Shown here: positions 48,067 to 61,938 of the stretch, in pieces
How positions within the stretch are numbered: the first letter of the stretch is position 1
How the letters are laid out: each line of letters begins with the position of its first letter
Made by a program: the position numbers and the translations under genes
Notes under the pieces: model-generated
What the model was told of the DNA's origin: nothing
Database searches by the model: none
What the model saw: only the letters and a program-made list of their open reading frames with translations
Assembly: GCA_036971475.1 (NCBI GenBank)
Contig: JBAIZL010000376.1
Location: 9,327,501-9,391,500, forward strand
Reading direction: 5' to 3'
Length of the DNA stretch: 64,000 nucleotides
From: Prosapia bicincta
Lineage: Eukaryota > Arthropoda > Insecta > Hemiptera > Cercopidae

Positions 48067-48155
<89 letters not shown>
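48041..48155. repeat. Compound microsatellite (CTAT)n(TA)n(GA)n
   Basis: CTAT units to about 48070, TA to about 48112, AG/GA to about 48160. Confidence 0.97.
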
Positions 48156-48160
<5 letters not shown>

Positions 48161-48161
<1 letters not shown>

Positions 48162-49207
48162 TGTTATCTGCATGTACTTGGGTAGCTGTTGGACTTCTCT
48201 CGAATTCGTTCGGGTCTACATCAGGTAACCGACTCTGTCCTTGCGATGCCATAATTCTCCCCAGCATTATGTCCTACCCTTATTTTAAATATTACAAACA
48301 TGTGTTACAAAATCCACCCTATTGGGTTCTTTAGGTGTAGGCCTATTAGGTTTTCTATATAACAATTTGTAAGTTCAGCAACGATATGCGGCCTATTTTT
48401 GTATATACATAGTTTTAATTAGGGTTTTACTTATTTGTTTCAATAAAAAAGGTAATGATTTATAATTAATAATATAATGATTAAATGTAAACGGCCATGA
48501 AAAATAAATATAATCCAAACAAGGTATGAGTGAACAGGAATAGGTGAAAGGTTAGCACATAGCAATTATTTAGCATAGTACGACTGGTTAAATGATAATG
48601 TGACAGCCAGCGTCGAGTTTCCTGTTCCTACATTTAACTCGTGTACATTCACATACACATGGATACGGTAAAGCCACTTTGCCACTGGCTCAACAACGGT
48701 TTTGTCAAGATATCTCAAAAGGTTGTTCAGGTGTCAAATACGTACTTGATGTGATGTATTATTGCCTATATGGCGGGATATGTCTAGGCCGGTAAAAAGA
48801 TTTAAAATCAGTGAATTGCCAAATGGCAAAAGTCAACAGTATATCTATAGAAACTGGTCTAAGCGAAGAAAATTGTAGTACATATTAGAAACTATATTTT
48901 CTACGAGGCTTAAAACGTTAGAATAGTATAATTGTATATGTTGCTCTTACCTTGAGGGTCAAGTGATTCGCGTTCCGAGATATCTAGCGGTACGAATTAA
49001 TTGTTACGTTAAGTGATCATGGCAACTGAATTGTGTTGCACTAAAAAGCAATTGCTTAGACAAGCTAATACGTGCTTATGTGAACCTTGGAGACGTTAAA
49101 GCATTAATTTGGGTCAAGCAGACTAAGCTGCTTTCAATTTGTAAAACATTAAACTTATTTTACTGAAAGTTAGCTTTTGAGTTGTTCCCTTTTACCGGGG
49201 ACCTTAC

Positions 49208-49208
<1 letters not shown>
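48161..49208. other. Unassigned intergenic DNA
   Basis: No repeat or coding motif recognised. Confidence 0.4.
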
Positions 49209-49256
<48 letters not shown>

Positions 49257-49328
49257 TAATATGTATTCTTGTGTATTAATAAATAATTAAGTTAAAATAC
49301 AAATACAAGAATTATAATTGAATTTACA

Positions 49329-49373
49329 AATCAAAGCTTTTCGTTGGCTAACAGTACCAACATCATCAGGAAT
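49329..49373 (-). ncRNA. Hammerhead ribozyme candidate, family A, intact core
   Basis: Minus strand: core CUGAUGA (rc of 49363-49369), extra U, helix II GUUGG/CCAAC, GAA, AAGCUU (rc of 49334-49339), U before the cut. Helix I AUUC (rc of 49370-49373) with GAUU (rc of 49329-49332) has three pairs of four. Confidence 0.62.
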
Positions 49374-49389
49374 ATTAAACCTGTTTAAT

Positions 49390-49434
49390 ATTCCTGATGA
49401 TGTTGGTACTGTTAGCCAACGAAAAGCTTTGAAT
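49390..49434 (+). ncRNA. Hammerhead ribozyme candidate, family A, intact core
   Basis: Helix I AUUC (49390-49393) with GAAU (49431-49434), perfect. Core CUGAUGA (49394-49400). Extra U (49401). Helix II GUUGG (49402-49406) with CCAAC (49416-49420). GAA (49421-49423), palindrome AAGCUU (49424-49429), U49430 before the cut. Confidence 0.75.
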
Positions 49435-49478
49435 TGTAAATTCAATTATAATTCTTGTTTTTGTATTTTGACTTAGTT

Positions 49479-49907
<429 letters not shown>

Positions 49908-49949
49908 GTCTACAACAACCCCCGGTCAGTGATGCTCGATAATGGAGAT

Positions 49950-50057
49950 ACTATTAATCTTTGAAAGTTAAGTCGGATAAATACCAAGTAAGATTCTTGT
50001 TTAAGTACATATAGTGAAAGTTATAAGTGAATACAAGAAAACAGTGTTGCAAAGTTA
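49950..50057 (+). mobile_element. PLE-like terminal element, family D, degraded ribozyme motif
   Basis: GAAAGTTAAGTCGGATAAATACCAAGTAAG-type sequence (from about 49962) and the tail ACAGTGTTGCAAAGTTAAG match the other family-D copies. The core reads UCGAUAA. Helix II is GGAGAU with AUCUUU: it still pairs although its sequence differs from the GAUGAC/GUCAUU of the copy at 48.0 kb. Helix III (AGUUAAGU) has lost its symmetry. Confidence 0.6.
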
Positions 50058-50058
50058 A

Positions 50059-50112
<54 letters not shown>
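50058..50112. repeat. (TA)n microsatellite
   Basis: About 27 TA units between the family-D element and the LTR copy. Confidence 0.97.
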
Positions 50113-50115
<3 letters not shown>

Positions 50116-51317
50116 AACGAAATTCATTAAGTTAAAGAAACTGTTAGAAAATATTTGAACTTGTGAAATATACCTAGCTAGAGCTAGTCTATTGTCACAT
50201 CTATCGGCCAAAATAAGTTACTGCACACAACTGCAAATCATAAATAAAAATAATTCGAAAGGGGTTCATTCTAAGTAAACCAGGACGTGCCTCGTTCATG
50301 GGAGAGAAGCTTTACCTAGACATCCACGGACCAGGGAGATTTATGACTAGGAATCCCTGAGAATACAGAAAAACACATGCACCTGTGGGAAAGTTCAATA
50401 AATTCCCACGAAACCAAGGGAAGGTGAGGGAAGTGTCAAAATTTCATAGGCTGGCCACAGTTTGAGCGCCATAAGGGAGCCAATCAAATTTGAAGATGGG
50501 AGGAAACACAAACGGATAAAATCCAAGAGGATGTTCAGGAAAGACAGTCAATTTTCAGTACTCGAAAGGATCAAGTGGTAGGACTCAAGGAGATCTAATG
50601 TTCAGTTTTTAGTAAGAAATATCAAATTCAAACAAGTAACGTGGAAATCTAAAGTAAGGGAGATTAATACAGGGAGATTAAAGGGTAGCCAGGGAGATTA
50701 TCAAATAGAAAATGAAGTATAAAGAGGGAGATTAAAGGGTAACAAGTGAGAATAAAATAAGGGAGTGATTAATAAAGTCAGTTAAGGAATAGAAGCATTT
50801 CGAGAAATTAAGAAAAGTGAAATTGATAGGAAAGTATTACTAAGTGAATTTGTGTAAAGTGAAGTAAAACAAGGAATCACGCAAGTAATAAACAATACAT
50901 TTATTTTAACTTAAAGCCAACTCTTTAAAGCAACAAACATTAAGAATCTTGTAAACTTTAGAAATTCCAAAAAAAGTCATAGTTAATTGAAATATAAAAT
51001 TTATCAAACCAAGTGCAGTAACTTATACACGCCCTTAGATAGCTAAAGAAAGTAAATTTAGAATTGTAAAAAAAAATCAATAGTAAAATAAGAGTCTTGA
51101 TGCCTATCGGCAAATATTAGAGTTAGTAAAAGAATTATATGAACTACCTGTAAATGCAATACTGATCTCAGGATAAATAAATATGTAATTATAAAAGCAA
51201 GTAGCTGGATTATTAATTTCATTTCCTAAGAGTAAAAATTATCCTGTAGAGAAGCATTAAGTGAAGGTTCGTTATATAACAATTGTCGCCCAACGTGGAT
51301 GGCAAAGGTTCGTTATA
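50113..51317 (+). mobile_element. Solo-LTR-like repeat, family 2, copy 2
   Basis: Starts TGTAACGAAATTC and ends TTCGTTATA, so the ends are inverted copies of each other (TGTAACGAA / TTCGTTATA), as is usual for LTRs. Near the end GGTTCGTTATATAACAA is followed by TTGTCGCCCAACGTGGATGG and then CAAAGGTTCGTTATA, i.e. a tRNA-Lys-type primer-binding-site-like sequence between two copies of the LTR end. Copy 1 at 46.8 kb stops at the first of these. (TA)n lies on both sides. Confidence 0.7.
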
Positions 51318-51562
51318 ATATATATATATATATAGTTTGGCCGAACTAGATATTTTTCAAATTGTTAGTAAATAACACAGGAGAATAATAAAACAAAAAA
51401 TGCAACATGTGATTGTGTAGTCGCTGCCGATAGAAGTGAAAATTTATGCAATGCAATCATTATTTTATATTTGTATATTTTTTATAAATATGTTTTATTT
51501 TATATTTGTATATTTTTTATAAATATGTTTTATTTTATATTTGATTAAATTAATTCGTACAC
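51318..51562. other. Unassigned AT-rich DNA with a 38-bp duplication
   Basis: A short (TA)n run ends near 51335. At about 51463-51545 a unit containing TTTTATATTTGTATATTTTT and TATAAATATG occurs twice in tandem. Confidence 0.6.
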
Positions 51563-51725
51563 GTCAAATTTTATAAGCTGTCACTTGGCTTTTAAGTTGG
51601 AATTGTGTATTTGTCGTCTAGAAAATATCAGGCACTGTCGTCCCTCACAGGGGCAATAAAACGCGGCCTACCTGTCCCAACCCTTAGACAATCCTATTAA
51701 CCCGCTTCCGTGAATGATTCTCAGA
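51563..51725 (-). mobile_element. Truncated copy of the MITE at 58.5 kb
   Basis: It starts with TCAAATTTTATAAGCTGTCA and matches the reverse complement of about 58670-58828 (shared TAGAAAATATCAG, CCCTCA, CCCTTAGACAATCCTATTA, CGCTTCCGT). The other end is missing or too diverged to see. Confidence 0.65.
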
Positions 51726-54049
51726 CCCGTACTTCATAATTGCTTGAACCTATGATATTTTTGCCTCTAATTTCAGATTTTTCAACAAAAATTCTATTAT
51801 TTTGAGCCAAAAATATATTGAAAAATCAAGCCATTTTAATACATCGCCAAACTAGACAAGTTGACATTTATATTATATGACAAATAGGACAATTAAACGA
51901 ATAGAATAATTAACAAAGTGATATATTTTCAGTCAGTATTTAGTTTTATAAGAACAATGATATACTATTTGGTGTTTTAAAATATTTTTATTGAGTATTA
52001 TTTTTAAAACTTTTTAATTATCATTTATTTATTACTTTATTATTTTATTACTGTTAATATTTCTACATATTGCTGTTAGTATTACATTGCTGTGTTAAAG
52101 TTATAGTACGTTTTATTTAGAACAATGAAATAAATTTTCCTAGTGAAATACATTCAAAAGCTATTATACCTTGTGGGAGTTGTATGATAATCAATGTTTT
52201 TACTAAAAACTCTTGATGATACAGTACAAAATTTTTACTTTGGCTTTACATGTCTCTATTACGTTGTATTGAAATAACTAATATTTTATGGTAAACATTT
52301 TCGCAAAACCCCTTTTTATGTAAGGCCAATAATTGCAACGGTCCAAGATTTGTAATTTTTTTATAGGCTTAATCATGGGCCACTGCAAATGACAGTAGAG
52401 CGGAATAAATTCAAGTGAAGAACTAGAGGTTGTTCTCACTTGAGTTAAACTATATTTTATAATTCTTCAATATGTTCTATATATAAGCGTACACATTTTT
52501 AAAATAAATTAGATTTACAATCTTTAAGAAGAACATTCTTGGTTGCCATGGCAACATATATTACTTATTTTATGAGTAATTATCATTTGTTCATTTTCCA
52601 AATTAATACAAATACTAAATTCGTGATACGCTGTGGTCAAGTGTGGAATATTTTTAAGCTCATACGAGGTCTAAATATAAGAAAATATTAAGTCTGTTAG
52701 GTTTTTAAAATTAATAGTTTTTATTGATCATGTTTACACGCGCAGAGATTATTGTTAAATAAAAGCGGTTGACTTGCGAGTCAGGTACAATTATTTTCAA
52801 AAATAGTTGTACTGTCTTGTACTAGTTGTATTTATTACTATTTACAACTTGAGTTTATCGCTGGTACACATGGTCAAAGGTTCTGAGTTTAGAAAAGCGT
52901 ATATGCGCTGTTTTCATGCATATACTAAGGTTATGTCACGACGCTATTTTTTAATAGAGTGCAGAAGGAATAAGGCCTGAGGACTATAACGTGGCCATTA
53001 TTAAAACGTTGCAATAGTATTAATAGTTTTTAACTTTAAAATATCTTTTTAATTCAAATCCTAATTTTTTTTAATAAACATTTCTAAACCTTTTACGTAA
53101 CTTGAATCGATATTTCATCGACTTCTAGGATTATAGCTCTATATTTATTTTTTTTAAACGCATTATAACAAACTAGAGAAGGATCGATTCCGTGATAGGA
53201 AAAGTTTTCTCTGTTTTCCCCCTGAGTCACTTCTTGCAGTTACACATTTTAAGACTGTAAGAAAACGCAATGTTTAATTCATGTTTCATACAAAGAGAAG
53301 AGGTAGATCATCAAACGCTATTTTCCACAGGAAGTGGTCTGTTTCCATACGCAGAAAAAAACCGGCAAATCGAATCGATATAAAGAAAAGCTGAACAAAC
53401 TCAGGAAGTGTGTCATGCGATAAATAGCTTACAACGCGATAGGCAATGATAATGCAATAGTTCCCCTGTGTTTATCTGTTTGCAAGTTAGGTGAAACATA
53501 TGTTTGTTTAATATCACTATAAATTCTTAGGCTGGTTGTAATACATTTTACTAAAGACTTTATTGATAATTTTACAACAGGTTTTACAGATCTTTACTGG
53601 CATTGTCCTCCCCTCAAAAATATGATCCGGAAATTAAATTACATTGGAATATTTGTTTTAATTTATAATTTTTGTTTTAAACAAAATTTAGCTTTAATTT
53701 AAGTTTTGTATAACTCATCCTACATAAGATTTGCTTGCTAGTAAGTTCTAGTCTAACTAATTTTAAATTAAAATAATTCACTGCTGAAACGAAATATTTG
53801 TTTTAATATTGCGCATGCGCTTTAAATGTTTCTTTTAATCTTTGTTTAAAGGAGGTAATGACTTATTCCTCTGAATATTGCAGTTTGAAAGGAGCAAAAC
53901 TTTAAAATAATCAATTCTCTAATACATCTCAAATTAATTTGTTTCTAAAATTCTATTTATTGAAGATTGCCAACATTTGACTATTTAGAAAATTATGGCC
54001 CATATCAAGATTAAAAACCTATTAGGTACATTGTCAATCCTAGAATAAT
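51726..54049. other. Unassigned AT-rich intergenic DNA
   Basis: An NRF1-like GCGCATGCGC lies at 53811-53820. No repeat family or coding motif recognised. Confidence 0.4.
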
Positions 54050-54920
<871 letters not shown>

Positions 54921-55829
54921 CGTACAGTATTAGTAACACTAGTAATAATAATATTAATATATATTATATTATAGTATATTGTAACATTTCAGAGTCAACA
55001 CTGTTTATTTACAAACGTTTTTAGCCTTGATAATGGTCATAATCTTTTGAATGGTCGAAATGTCTGCAGACAGCTCAAAATAGCTATTTGGAGACAAATT
55101 GTCTCAAAACTCATTAAAGTCTTGATTGTTTTAAATTGGTATACAAGACGTTAAAATATTAAAATTTTGTAAGGAAGGAGTGAATCTGTCTTTGCAGTTT
55201 CTTATCAGATTCGTTTGTAACTATTCCGAGTGATAATGACATCTTTAGATTGAATCTTCACAAGTTATAAGCACTTCCTCCCTTTTATAGGGCAATGCGA
55301 ACATATCAAAGTCAGGTAGGTATAAAGCGTTTGTAATCGAGTGCATCTGTGAATTGGCTGTGATCAATGCCTCTTTGATTGTGTCTTGTTCAGAACTGAA
55401 TCAACACTTCATTGAAAAGGGAACAGACGTGAAGCCCGTATCTATTACTTGGAAGATCTTCGAGTGAAAAAGGCCTGCTTTGGCTTGAAAATATCTTGGA
55501 AACGCAAGGCAACAATAGCGGGCACAAGGGGCACATTGACAGTCAAAACACACTAGATAAAATTGCATTATTTCAAAACAAACGGATATTTAAAAGTTTA
55601 TATTTACTTGTGAAATATGCGGTTATTGTTCTTTGAACTTAACTTATTTCGATGGATTACATTATTGTTATCATTACCTTGTGTGTAACGTTAGACCCCA
55701 CCCGCGTAGTTTTTTACACAAGTGGTATCCCCCCGCAGGATGAAATTCTGCCCCTGTTTTAGTATTATTTTTTTGCCGTTATATTTTACCAGGTTTTTCT
55801 GTCATACTTTAAACTACCATTATAAAACA
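54921..55829. other. Unassigned intergenic DNA
   Basis: No feature recognised. Confidence 0.4.
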
Positions 55830-55869
55830 TGTGTTTTGTAATGATTAAAAAAATTATCCAAAACGCGTT

Positions 55870-56690
55870 AGTAATTTACGTTAGTAATTTGACAATGCTA
55901 GGTAAAGATATATTTTCCAAGGTGCAATCGATCCAGTTACTGGCAAATGCAGCCTTGGTAAACTGTCTTCAATATCAGGCAGAGAAATCCTGTAGGCTTT
56001 ACTTACTGATTCCAAGAGCGTCTTGCACATGATAGAACAACGGGAACCAGAAAGTTACTCGTTCAGATTTTAAAAAAATAGCAACTTTGCTCAACACTGT
56101 TAGCAAAGATGAGGAACAAATACAGCTCCAGTAAATCCCCTCACATTGCGACATCGATGGCAATGAAAAAGCAGATAGATCGCCAAGCGAGCAGCAAAAA
56201 TGAGCCCGGTTTTCTTACAACAATACTCCCTGAATAAATGTTCAAGTGCCAGGAAAGCATCAGTCAGAGGGAAATGGATCCACCGTTGGAGAAAAAAAAC
56301 CAAAGATAGAAACCTTTATGCCATACAAAAGAACCAAATGACCTAGAGATGTATCAAGGAGTTCCTAGATTCACAGCCGCCTTTTCAGCAAGGTCAGACA
56401 TATTGTGACTGAGACCTACCTTTTCAAATAAAATTTAAGTGAATCTACTCTGTGTCGCGACTGTAGAACAGAAGAGGAGGCCCTGGAGCATATCCTCCTG
56501 CGATGCTCCTCAGCAATTCCATCAAGAGCTGCTCTGCTTTCTGCACTGGGAGGCCAGAATAACAAAAGAACAATATTGACAAATAAACAGTTTTGGACCT
56601 TGGGTGCAGCAACTTATTCGGACCATCAGAGTCACACGACCCTGGACGCCCGCAGCAAGAAGTAAGAGGTAAGGTGTTATCTATCAAGTA
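55870..56690 (+). pseudogene. Degraded non-LTR retrotransposon ORF2 tail (RNase H plus zinc-knuckle)
   Basis: TDSKSVLHMIEQREPESYSF (from about 56006) matches the central TDSxS motif of retrotransposon RNase H. In another frame SHCDIDGNEKADR (about 56138-56176) matches its last part, with the GNExAD signature. A further frame from about 56445 is open for some 70 codons to a TAA at 56664-56666 and contains LCRDCRTEEEALEHILLRC, a CX2CX8HX4C zinc-knuckle as found at the C-terminus of Jockey/R1-type ORF2. Three frames are needed, so the copy is dead. The last 70 codons are intact and probably mark the true ORF end. Sequence and order parallel the minus-strand tail at 0.7-1.2 kb, but the two differ enough to be different families. 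Confidence 0.88.
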
Positions 56691-58488
56691 GAATTGTAAA
56701 TTATTACTATAACTTCAACATCTAACATTAATTTAAGAATTTGTAGCTTTGAAATTGCTGTCAATTCAACATAGACAATTGACATACGTAATATCATTTT
56801 TTTAATACAATTAAAGCTGTCAGTGACGAAGTTAGTCGGAAACGCTTCACACCTAATTGTAATAAACAACTAGTTAGGCTAGATAAGTTTGGATAAATGT
56901 TTTGAGCATTGTAGTAAAGAAATATTTTTACAGTGAAAAGATGAAGTCGTATATAAAAGCTAATATGACTATCTCGGAATCAGCTATTTCGTCTGTTGCA
57001 CTTCCTCCATCTCTTGATTTAACGAAAAACGTTATAATGTAAGAATGTGTTTGAATATAATAAGGTAAGTAATTGAGCCAAGTAAAATATTAAAAACACA
57101 TACTAAACAGGTGTTAGGCGACAGAATGCTACACAATGGAGAGTAAAGCATGTGTAAAGCGGAGGAGACCTTAATCAACTCTCAATACACCAAACGCTAG
57201 ACTACTCTCCAGGTGGGTACAATGCGCCTGGTTTTAACATACTTTACTGTCTTGGGGTGTAGTCAAAACACTAGAGATAAATAATGAGTGAGACGAACTT
57301 CATGAGGATTTTAAAAATCATCACAACATTTCAATATACATAGTAAATATTCTGTTTGAAATCGTTTTTGTTTCTTATTTTACCAATATGTCGATAGTAA
57401 TAGCAATTAACCAGAATCGTTACTTGTAATTTTAAATTCCATTTCCTTCTGGGTTTTCTTCATTTTATCGATTTTTCCGGGATATTAAAGCATTAATCAA
57501 CATCCGGTCGGCGCGAGTAGCTAATGACCGAATGCTGTGCAACCTAACCTGTCCTGCAACAGGTAAATTCTTTCGTAATGATTCCTTGCATTTAAAACAA
57601 GGAAAATACATAATGTCACCATTTTACAATGTTTTCTAGCTGAACAATTCTTTATTTGCGACACGCGTTAAACTTTCCGGTATAATATTTTTAAAGCTAC
57701 CCACCATAACGACTGTTATGACTCAGGTGGTTAGGAAAGGGTTGTGAATATATTTAGGGTAAAGAGAAGATCATAAAACCCTCTAGACCATTGCATCATG
57801 TATGCAGTTTGGCATAGCTAGTCTCTAACGAGATCATACAGAAATGTCTAGCCATTACATTTCCTTGCAAGAAGAAGAATAGAGAAAATTCGGTGGAATT
57901 CGGTAAGACTGAAGAATGGGCATAAGGTTCCCCTGGTGCTGTAAATAGGGGTGTAACATCGGATAGAGAGGACAAAGCCGTTTAACTGAGTTGGTTTTCA
58001 ACCGGGGTGAAGAGAGATGTCTGATCGCTTCTCTGTTATACCTGCAAAATGATATACTACAGGAGTAGGTTTTAAATTGTGGTGACCACTCCAGTCAAGT
58101 GAATATGTCAGATTTAAAACACTGAAAATACTTAATTGTTAGAATAGATAGTAAAAGATGTTTGTAAATATTTAGTAAAGAATAAGTCTTTGCAATGTAT
58201 TTTGAAGAAGGGACTAGGTAAAACGTGTGAAAGACAGCCCGTTTTCTGACCGTATTCAACTATTAGGAAATTGTGCCCGTTTTTGCTATACCGTTTTTCC
58301 ACCGTCAAGTATCCAACGAGTGTTAGAAGTTATCTAGCTTGAAAGACGTTTCCATTCTTTTTTGTCCATTCCATTTTGGAAGTAATGTAAATTGAAAGTG
58401 ACCATGTTTCGCAGGCTGCAGTACAAAAACTTTGAGAATAACTGAAACTAACAAAGTATTGATAAACGCGTCTATTATAGACATTAGG
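56691..58488. other. Unassigned intergenic DNA
   Basis: No repeat family or coding motif recognised. Confidence 0.4.
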
Positions 58489-58831
58489 TATAGGTACAAT
58501 TTTATAAGCTGGCACTTGGAGGCAGCGGGTCTTGGTGAAAGGGTGAGGGGAGTGTGGGGGTGCTCGCAGGTCATTTTAAAAAACATCGACCCCTAGACTT
58601 CCACTGACTCATTATTTTGTTCCATAATAGTTTTTAATTTACAGTGAAAATAAGAACAAATGTAAATAGGGGGTTTACGGAAGCGTGGTAATAGGATTGT
58701 CTAAGGGTTTGGACGAATAGGCTGCCATTTATCGCCCCCATGAGGGATGGCAACAGAGACTGATATTTTCTAAACGACGAGTACACTATTTCTACAAGAA
58801 CCAAGTGCCACCTTATAAAATTTGACCTATA
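58489..58831. mobile_element. Non-autonomous TIR element (MITE) with TA-type ends
   Basis: The left end TATAGGTACAATTTTATAAG and the right end, in reverse complement, TATAGGTCAAATTTTATAAG form inverted repeats that continue with TGGCACTTGG. Length is 343 bp. A truncated copy is at 51563-51725. TA at the outer edge suggests a Tc1/mariner-type target site, unproven. No coding capacity. Confidence 0.72.
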
Positions 58832-60795
58832 AGTGCAAAGCTCTTAGAACCTGGCTTAAGGGTTTCAATATACTCTCTGTTCTGAAAACATTTAGAATAA
58901 AATTAATCATACAGCAAAACTGACCAACGCGGAATAATAAATCAATAAATTTATTGACTTATTCGTAATATAATCAATAACATTATTGTAGCATGGAATC
59001 CACCCTTCCATGACTATAAGTCAGATACGCCTCTACGAATAATAAGGTTCATCAGGAGTGCTGTACAGAACAATGTAATAATATTAGGTGGTAGCGCCTT
59101 CATCTTAATAACAAATCCGTAAACGCAACCCGACTAACAGACATTTTATGTCTACTGAAGTTATCTTGTGCTGAAGCCGTCCTTTATAATATGACTACTG
59201 TATATTTTTAGTAATTTTTATTTTGTCAACAAATAAGTATTTCTTTATTATTCCTTATAACAAATGACAAAAATCCCAAAAAGCCATGCACGCCAAAATG
59301 AAAGTTTTTGATACTTTAAATTTAATGTTTACTTTTATAACTTTAAATTTTTAGTGTAATTTCTCATGACGAAGGACATAAAAAATCTTTACATGGTAGT
59401 TAATCGTTAAAATGTGGTGTCATCACTTCTGAATTCTAATAAGACCGAAAAAAGTTTCCCTTTTTTAGCTCACATGATGGTATTACTGTCTCAGTACCGA
59501 ATTGTCCCGTAAATTTCCGAAAGACAAATATGGCGGTAAATTAACTCCGACAGCTGTTCGTCTCCTTTCAGAGGTTACTAGAAAGTTATGTTTAAACATT
59601 TTTTTAGTTGCAATTAATTTCCTATTTATTCAGGATTATATTAGATTTGATTAAATCATGTCCTACACTGTTATGTTATTAGTATTAGATTATGTTACTT
59701 CTTGTATTGTATATTAGCAATAAGTTATATAAGTGTATAATATAATAAACTAAAATGTATTGTTTCGTAATACAATAATGGTAAATATAAAAACCTGTCA
59801 AAACTTTAAAGTGGCCGTTTTAAGTGTTCGGTGTTTAAATGTGACAGTGATAATAATAATAATTTTTAATAATTAGTAAGGATAATAAATAATAATAATA
59901 TTCTACTGTAGTATGTGTACCGGAAACGGTTCTTTTCATAGCTATTGGCTTTCCATGCGAGAAAGGTACAAGAGCTATTGCCCCAAAGTCAATAGAATCG
60001 GCAAGCAACCCTAAGCACTGGTATTATTGGTGGTTGTAAATTGGAAACTGCTTTGAATTTGCTCATCATCATCTACAATATCCGTCCAGTTGGACCAATA
60101 GTCGGAGCAAAATGCCTCAGCGTTGAACAAGTCGGGCCAGTTGTAAAGTTAAAGGTTGGACAGAAATTTAAGAATGATTTCAGGCGCAGTGAAAAGCTAT
60201 TTTTTCAGGCACAGACACTTCACGAACAGAGTCACAATAAAAAATTCGATTCGGAAAAGGAGACATTATTCTTAGCAAGTAAATCGCCTATTTCTTGAAT
60301 AAAAATCAGGAAGGAATTTAGTTTACATGTGAGATCATTATAATAAAGGATGTAAATTTAAAAAAACTTCTCAAAGTCTAACGTTTGATAGGAGTTATAC
60401 ACGTTTCGACAATAATGTTACCCTTATTATTTTCCATATGATAGTCACTACTGAAGGTGCAATATTGGCCAAAACAAAGATTGTCGGTGAGTAATCTTTG
60501 TGTTGTGGCACTGTGTAAGTTTATTTTTTAATGACATTATAGTTTACACAGTTATATGAACTACAAGAGCTGTGTCCGTATAAAAATAGAATGACAACAT
60601 ACCCGAAATAGTCGAAAAAACGAGAGAGCTTCAAGGAAAGATAAAATTGCAATATGGATGTAAAGAAGAAATAAAGATTCCCATTCAGCAAATGAAGGCT
60701 TTATAATGAAATTAAACTTAAAACATATTAATAGGTAAAATAACGCAGGATAGTAAATTAAAAAGAAAAAAATACTTCCATTTTTGTTTCTTGCT
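58832..60795. other. Unassigned AT-rich intergenic DNA
   Basis: An 85-codon frame (60041-60298, plus) has a less biased composition than most (VGPIVGAKCLSVEQVGPVVK inside), but I recognise no family and cannot call it a gene. An AAATATGGCGG YY1-like motif is at about 59526. Nothing else recognised. Confidence 0.35.
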
Positions 60796-60912
60796 AACAT
60801 CTTGAATTCGCTGAATAAATTATGAGTAATTGTTTGAGTTACTAATTGAAAACTACCAACTTACTTGCTGACGCGTTTCGAAACCGTCGTTTCAGTGACG
60901 AAGATGACCCGT
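60796..60912 (-). mobile_element. PLE terminal repeat, family B, minus strand
   Basis: On the minus strand it reads TTCGTCACTGAAACGACGGT, then TTCGAAACGCGTCAGC and AAGTAAGTTG, and ends AGCGAATTCAAGATG. GAAAC with GUUUC forms a helix II of five pairs directly before GAAACGCGUC, better than in the other family-B copies. Confidence 0.65.
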
Positions 60913-61938
60913 ACCTGGAAAAGACCATGAGCCAAAAATGTCAGAATACACGTAACTGATTACTGAAAAAAATTAACATGTAAATAGCGCTATCAAGCTT
61001 AATCGCTTAAACAGTGACAGCTGTCATCATTTCTGCACAGCTGAACTTCCTATTTATTTGCATTGGTTTATCAATGAATTTTACTATGAAACGATTGCAT
61101 TTAAATTAAATCGAATCTAAAGCTCTGCACGCTTACCTGGATTTGTTTGTCCGATGACACATCTGTTCTGGGATTCAAGTTGGGATGGGTCAAGTGCAAC
61201 ATTTATAAATGCGTAAATGCTATCAGAGAAGAAATTTACGTTTGTTGATTGAATTCTCCTTATTTCAATCACCTGTCACAGCCTTATCGACTAATTTCTA
61301 ACCCTATAATCTCTTATCACAAAGTTACTTTTTAAGTATATACTCTCAACAATTTACCAAAGAAAATAAAGAATAAGTCTTTACAATCAATAGAAGCAAG
61401 AAAACGTCGCGGTCTACAATGATAATATATTAAATTTTCCTAATATGCTTTGGTAATTATATATTTGGAACATATGTTTTCTATTATTATTTTATAAAAT
61501 TCATAGTTGAAAAATTTGGAATGCCTCAAATCCATCTGGTAATTTTTGTACTTAATTTTATTCGAGACTTAAATTTAAAACATTTTCTGATTTTATATTG
61601 ACTTTTATAACATAACATGCTGATCATTTGTTCTCCTTTTTTATATAATCTAGTAATTTAATGAGTAAATAACAGACAGTCCTAATTGAAATGATCCCGG
61701 AGATAGTTCCATAATCATTGAGTCCCTAAACGACAATACTCTACTCCTTTCGAATTCCTTAAGTAAGGGATGCGAAATTAATGCCCTCCCCCCCGATTAA
61801 GCTTAAGACCTCCCAAAGTTGTTTTGATCTCTACCGTGATCATAACGAGATCTTACTCCTTCTCAGTTATATGTATAAGTAGGTATTTATCTGTATGTAC
61901 ATATTTAAAAAAGAGTATAAAATTTAAATTTAAATAAT
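60913..61938. other. Unassigned AT-rich intergenic DNA
   Basis: No repeat or coding motif recognised. Confidence 0.4.

Larger units (their letters stand above)
49209..49546. mobile_element. Foldback pair of family A ribozyme elements between (TA)n arrays
   Basis: (TA)n at 49209-49254 and about 49482-49546 enclose inverted arms 49290-49379 and 49382-49472 around a 2-nt centre. Arms share AATTGTAAATTCAATTATAA-type sequence and the whole ribozyme unit. Each strand carries one motif with an unbroken core. Confidence 0.88.

Noticed and set aside
59020..59065. Possible hammerhead: CUCCUGAUGAACCUUAUUAU on the minus strand
   Set aside because: CUGAUGA is present, but no helix II followed by GAAA can be found at the right distance.
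60041..60298. 85-codon plus-strand frame as a gene
   Set aside because: Composition is less biased than elsewhere, but there is no recognisable family, no splice evidence and no neighbour support.
60395..60440. Possible hammerhead: minus-strand GTCGAAACGTGTATA after GGGTAACATTATT
   Set aside because: GAAAC is present, but no CUGANGA and no consistent helix II; helix III is only a partial palindrome. Could be a remnant, not supportable.
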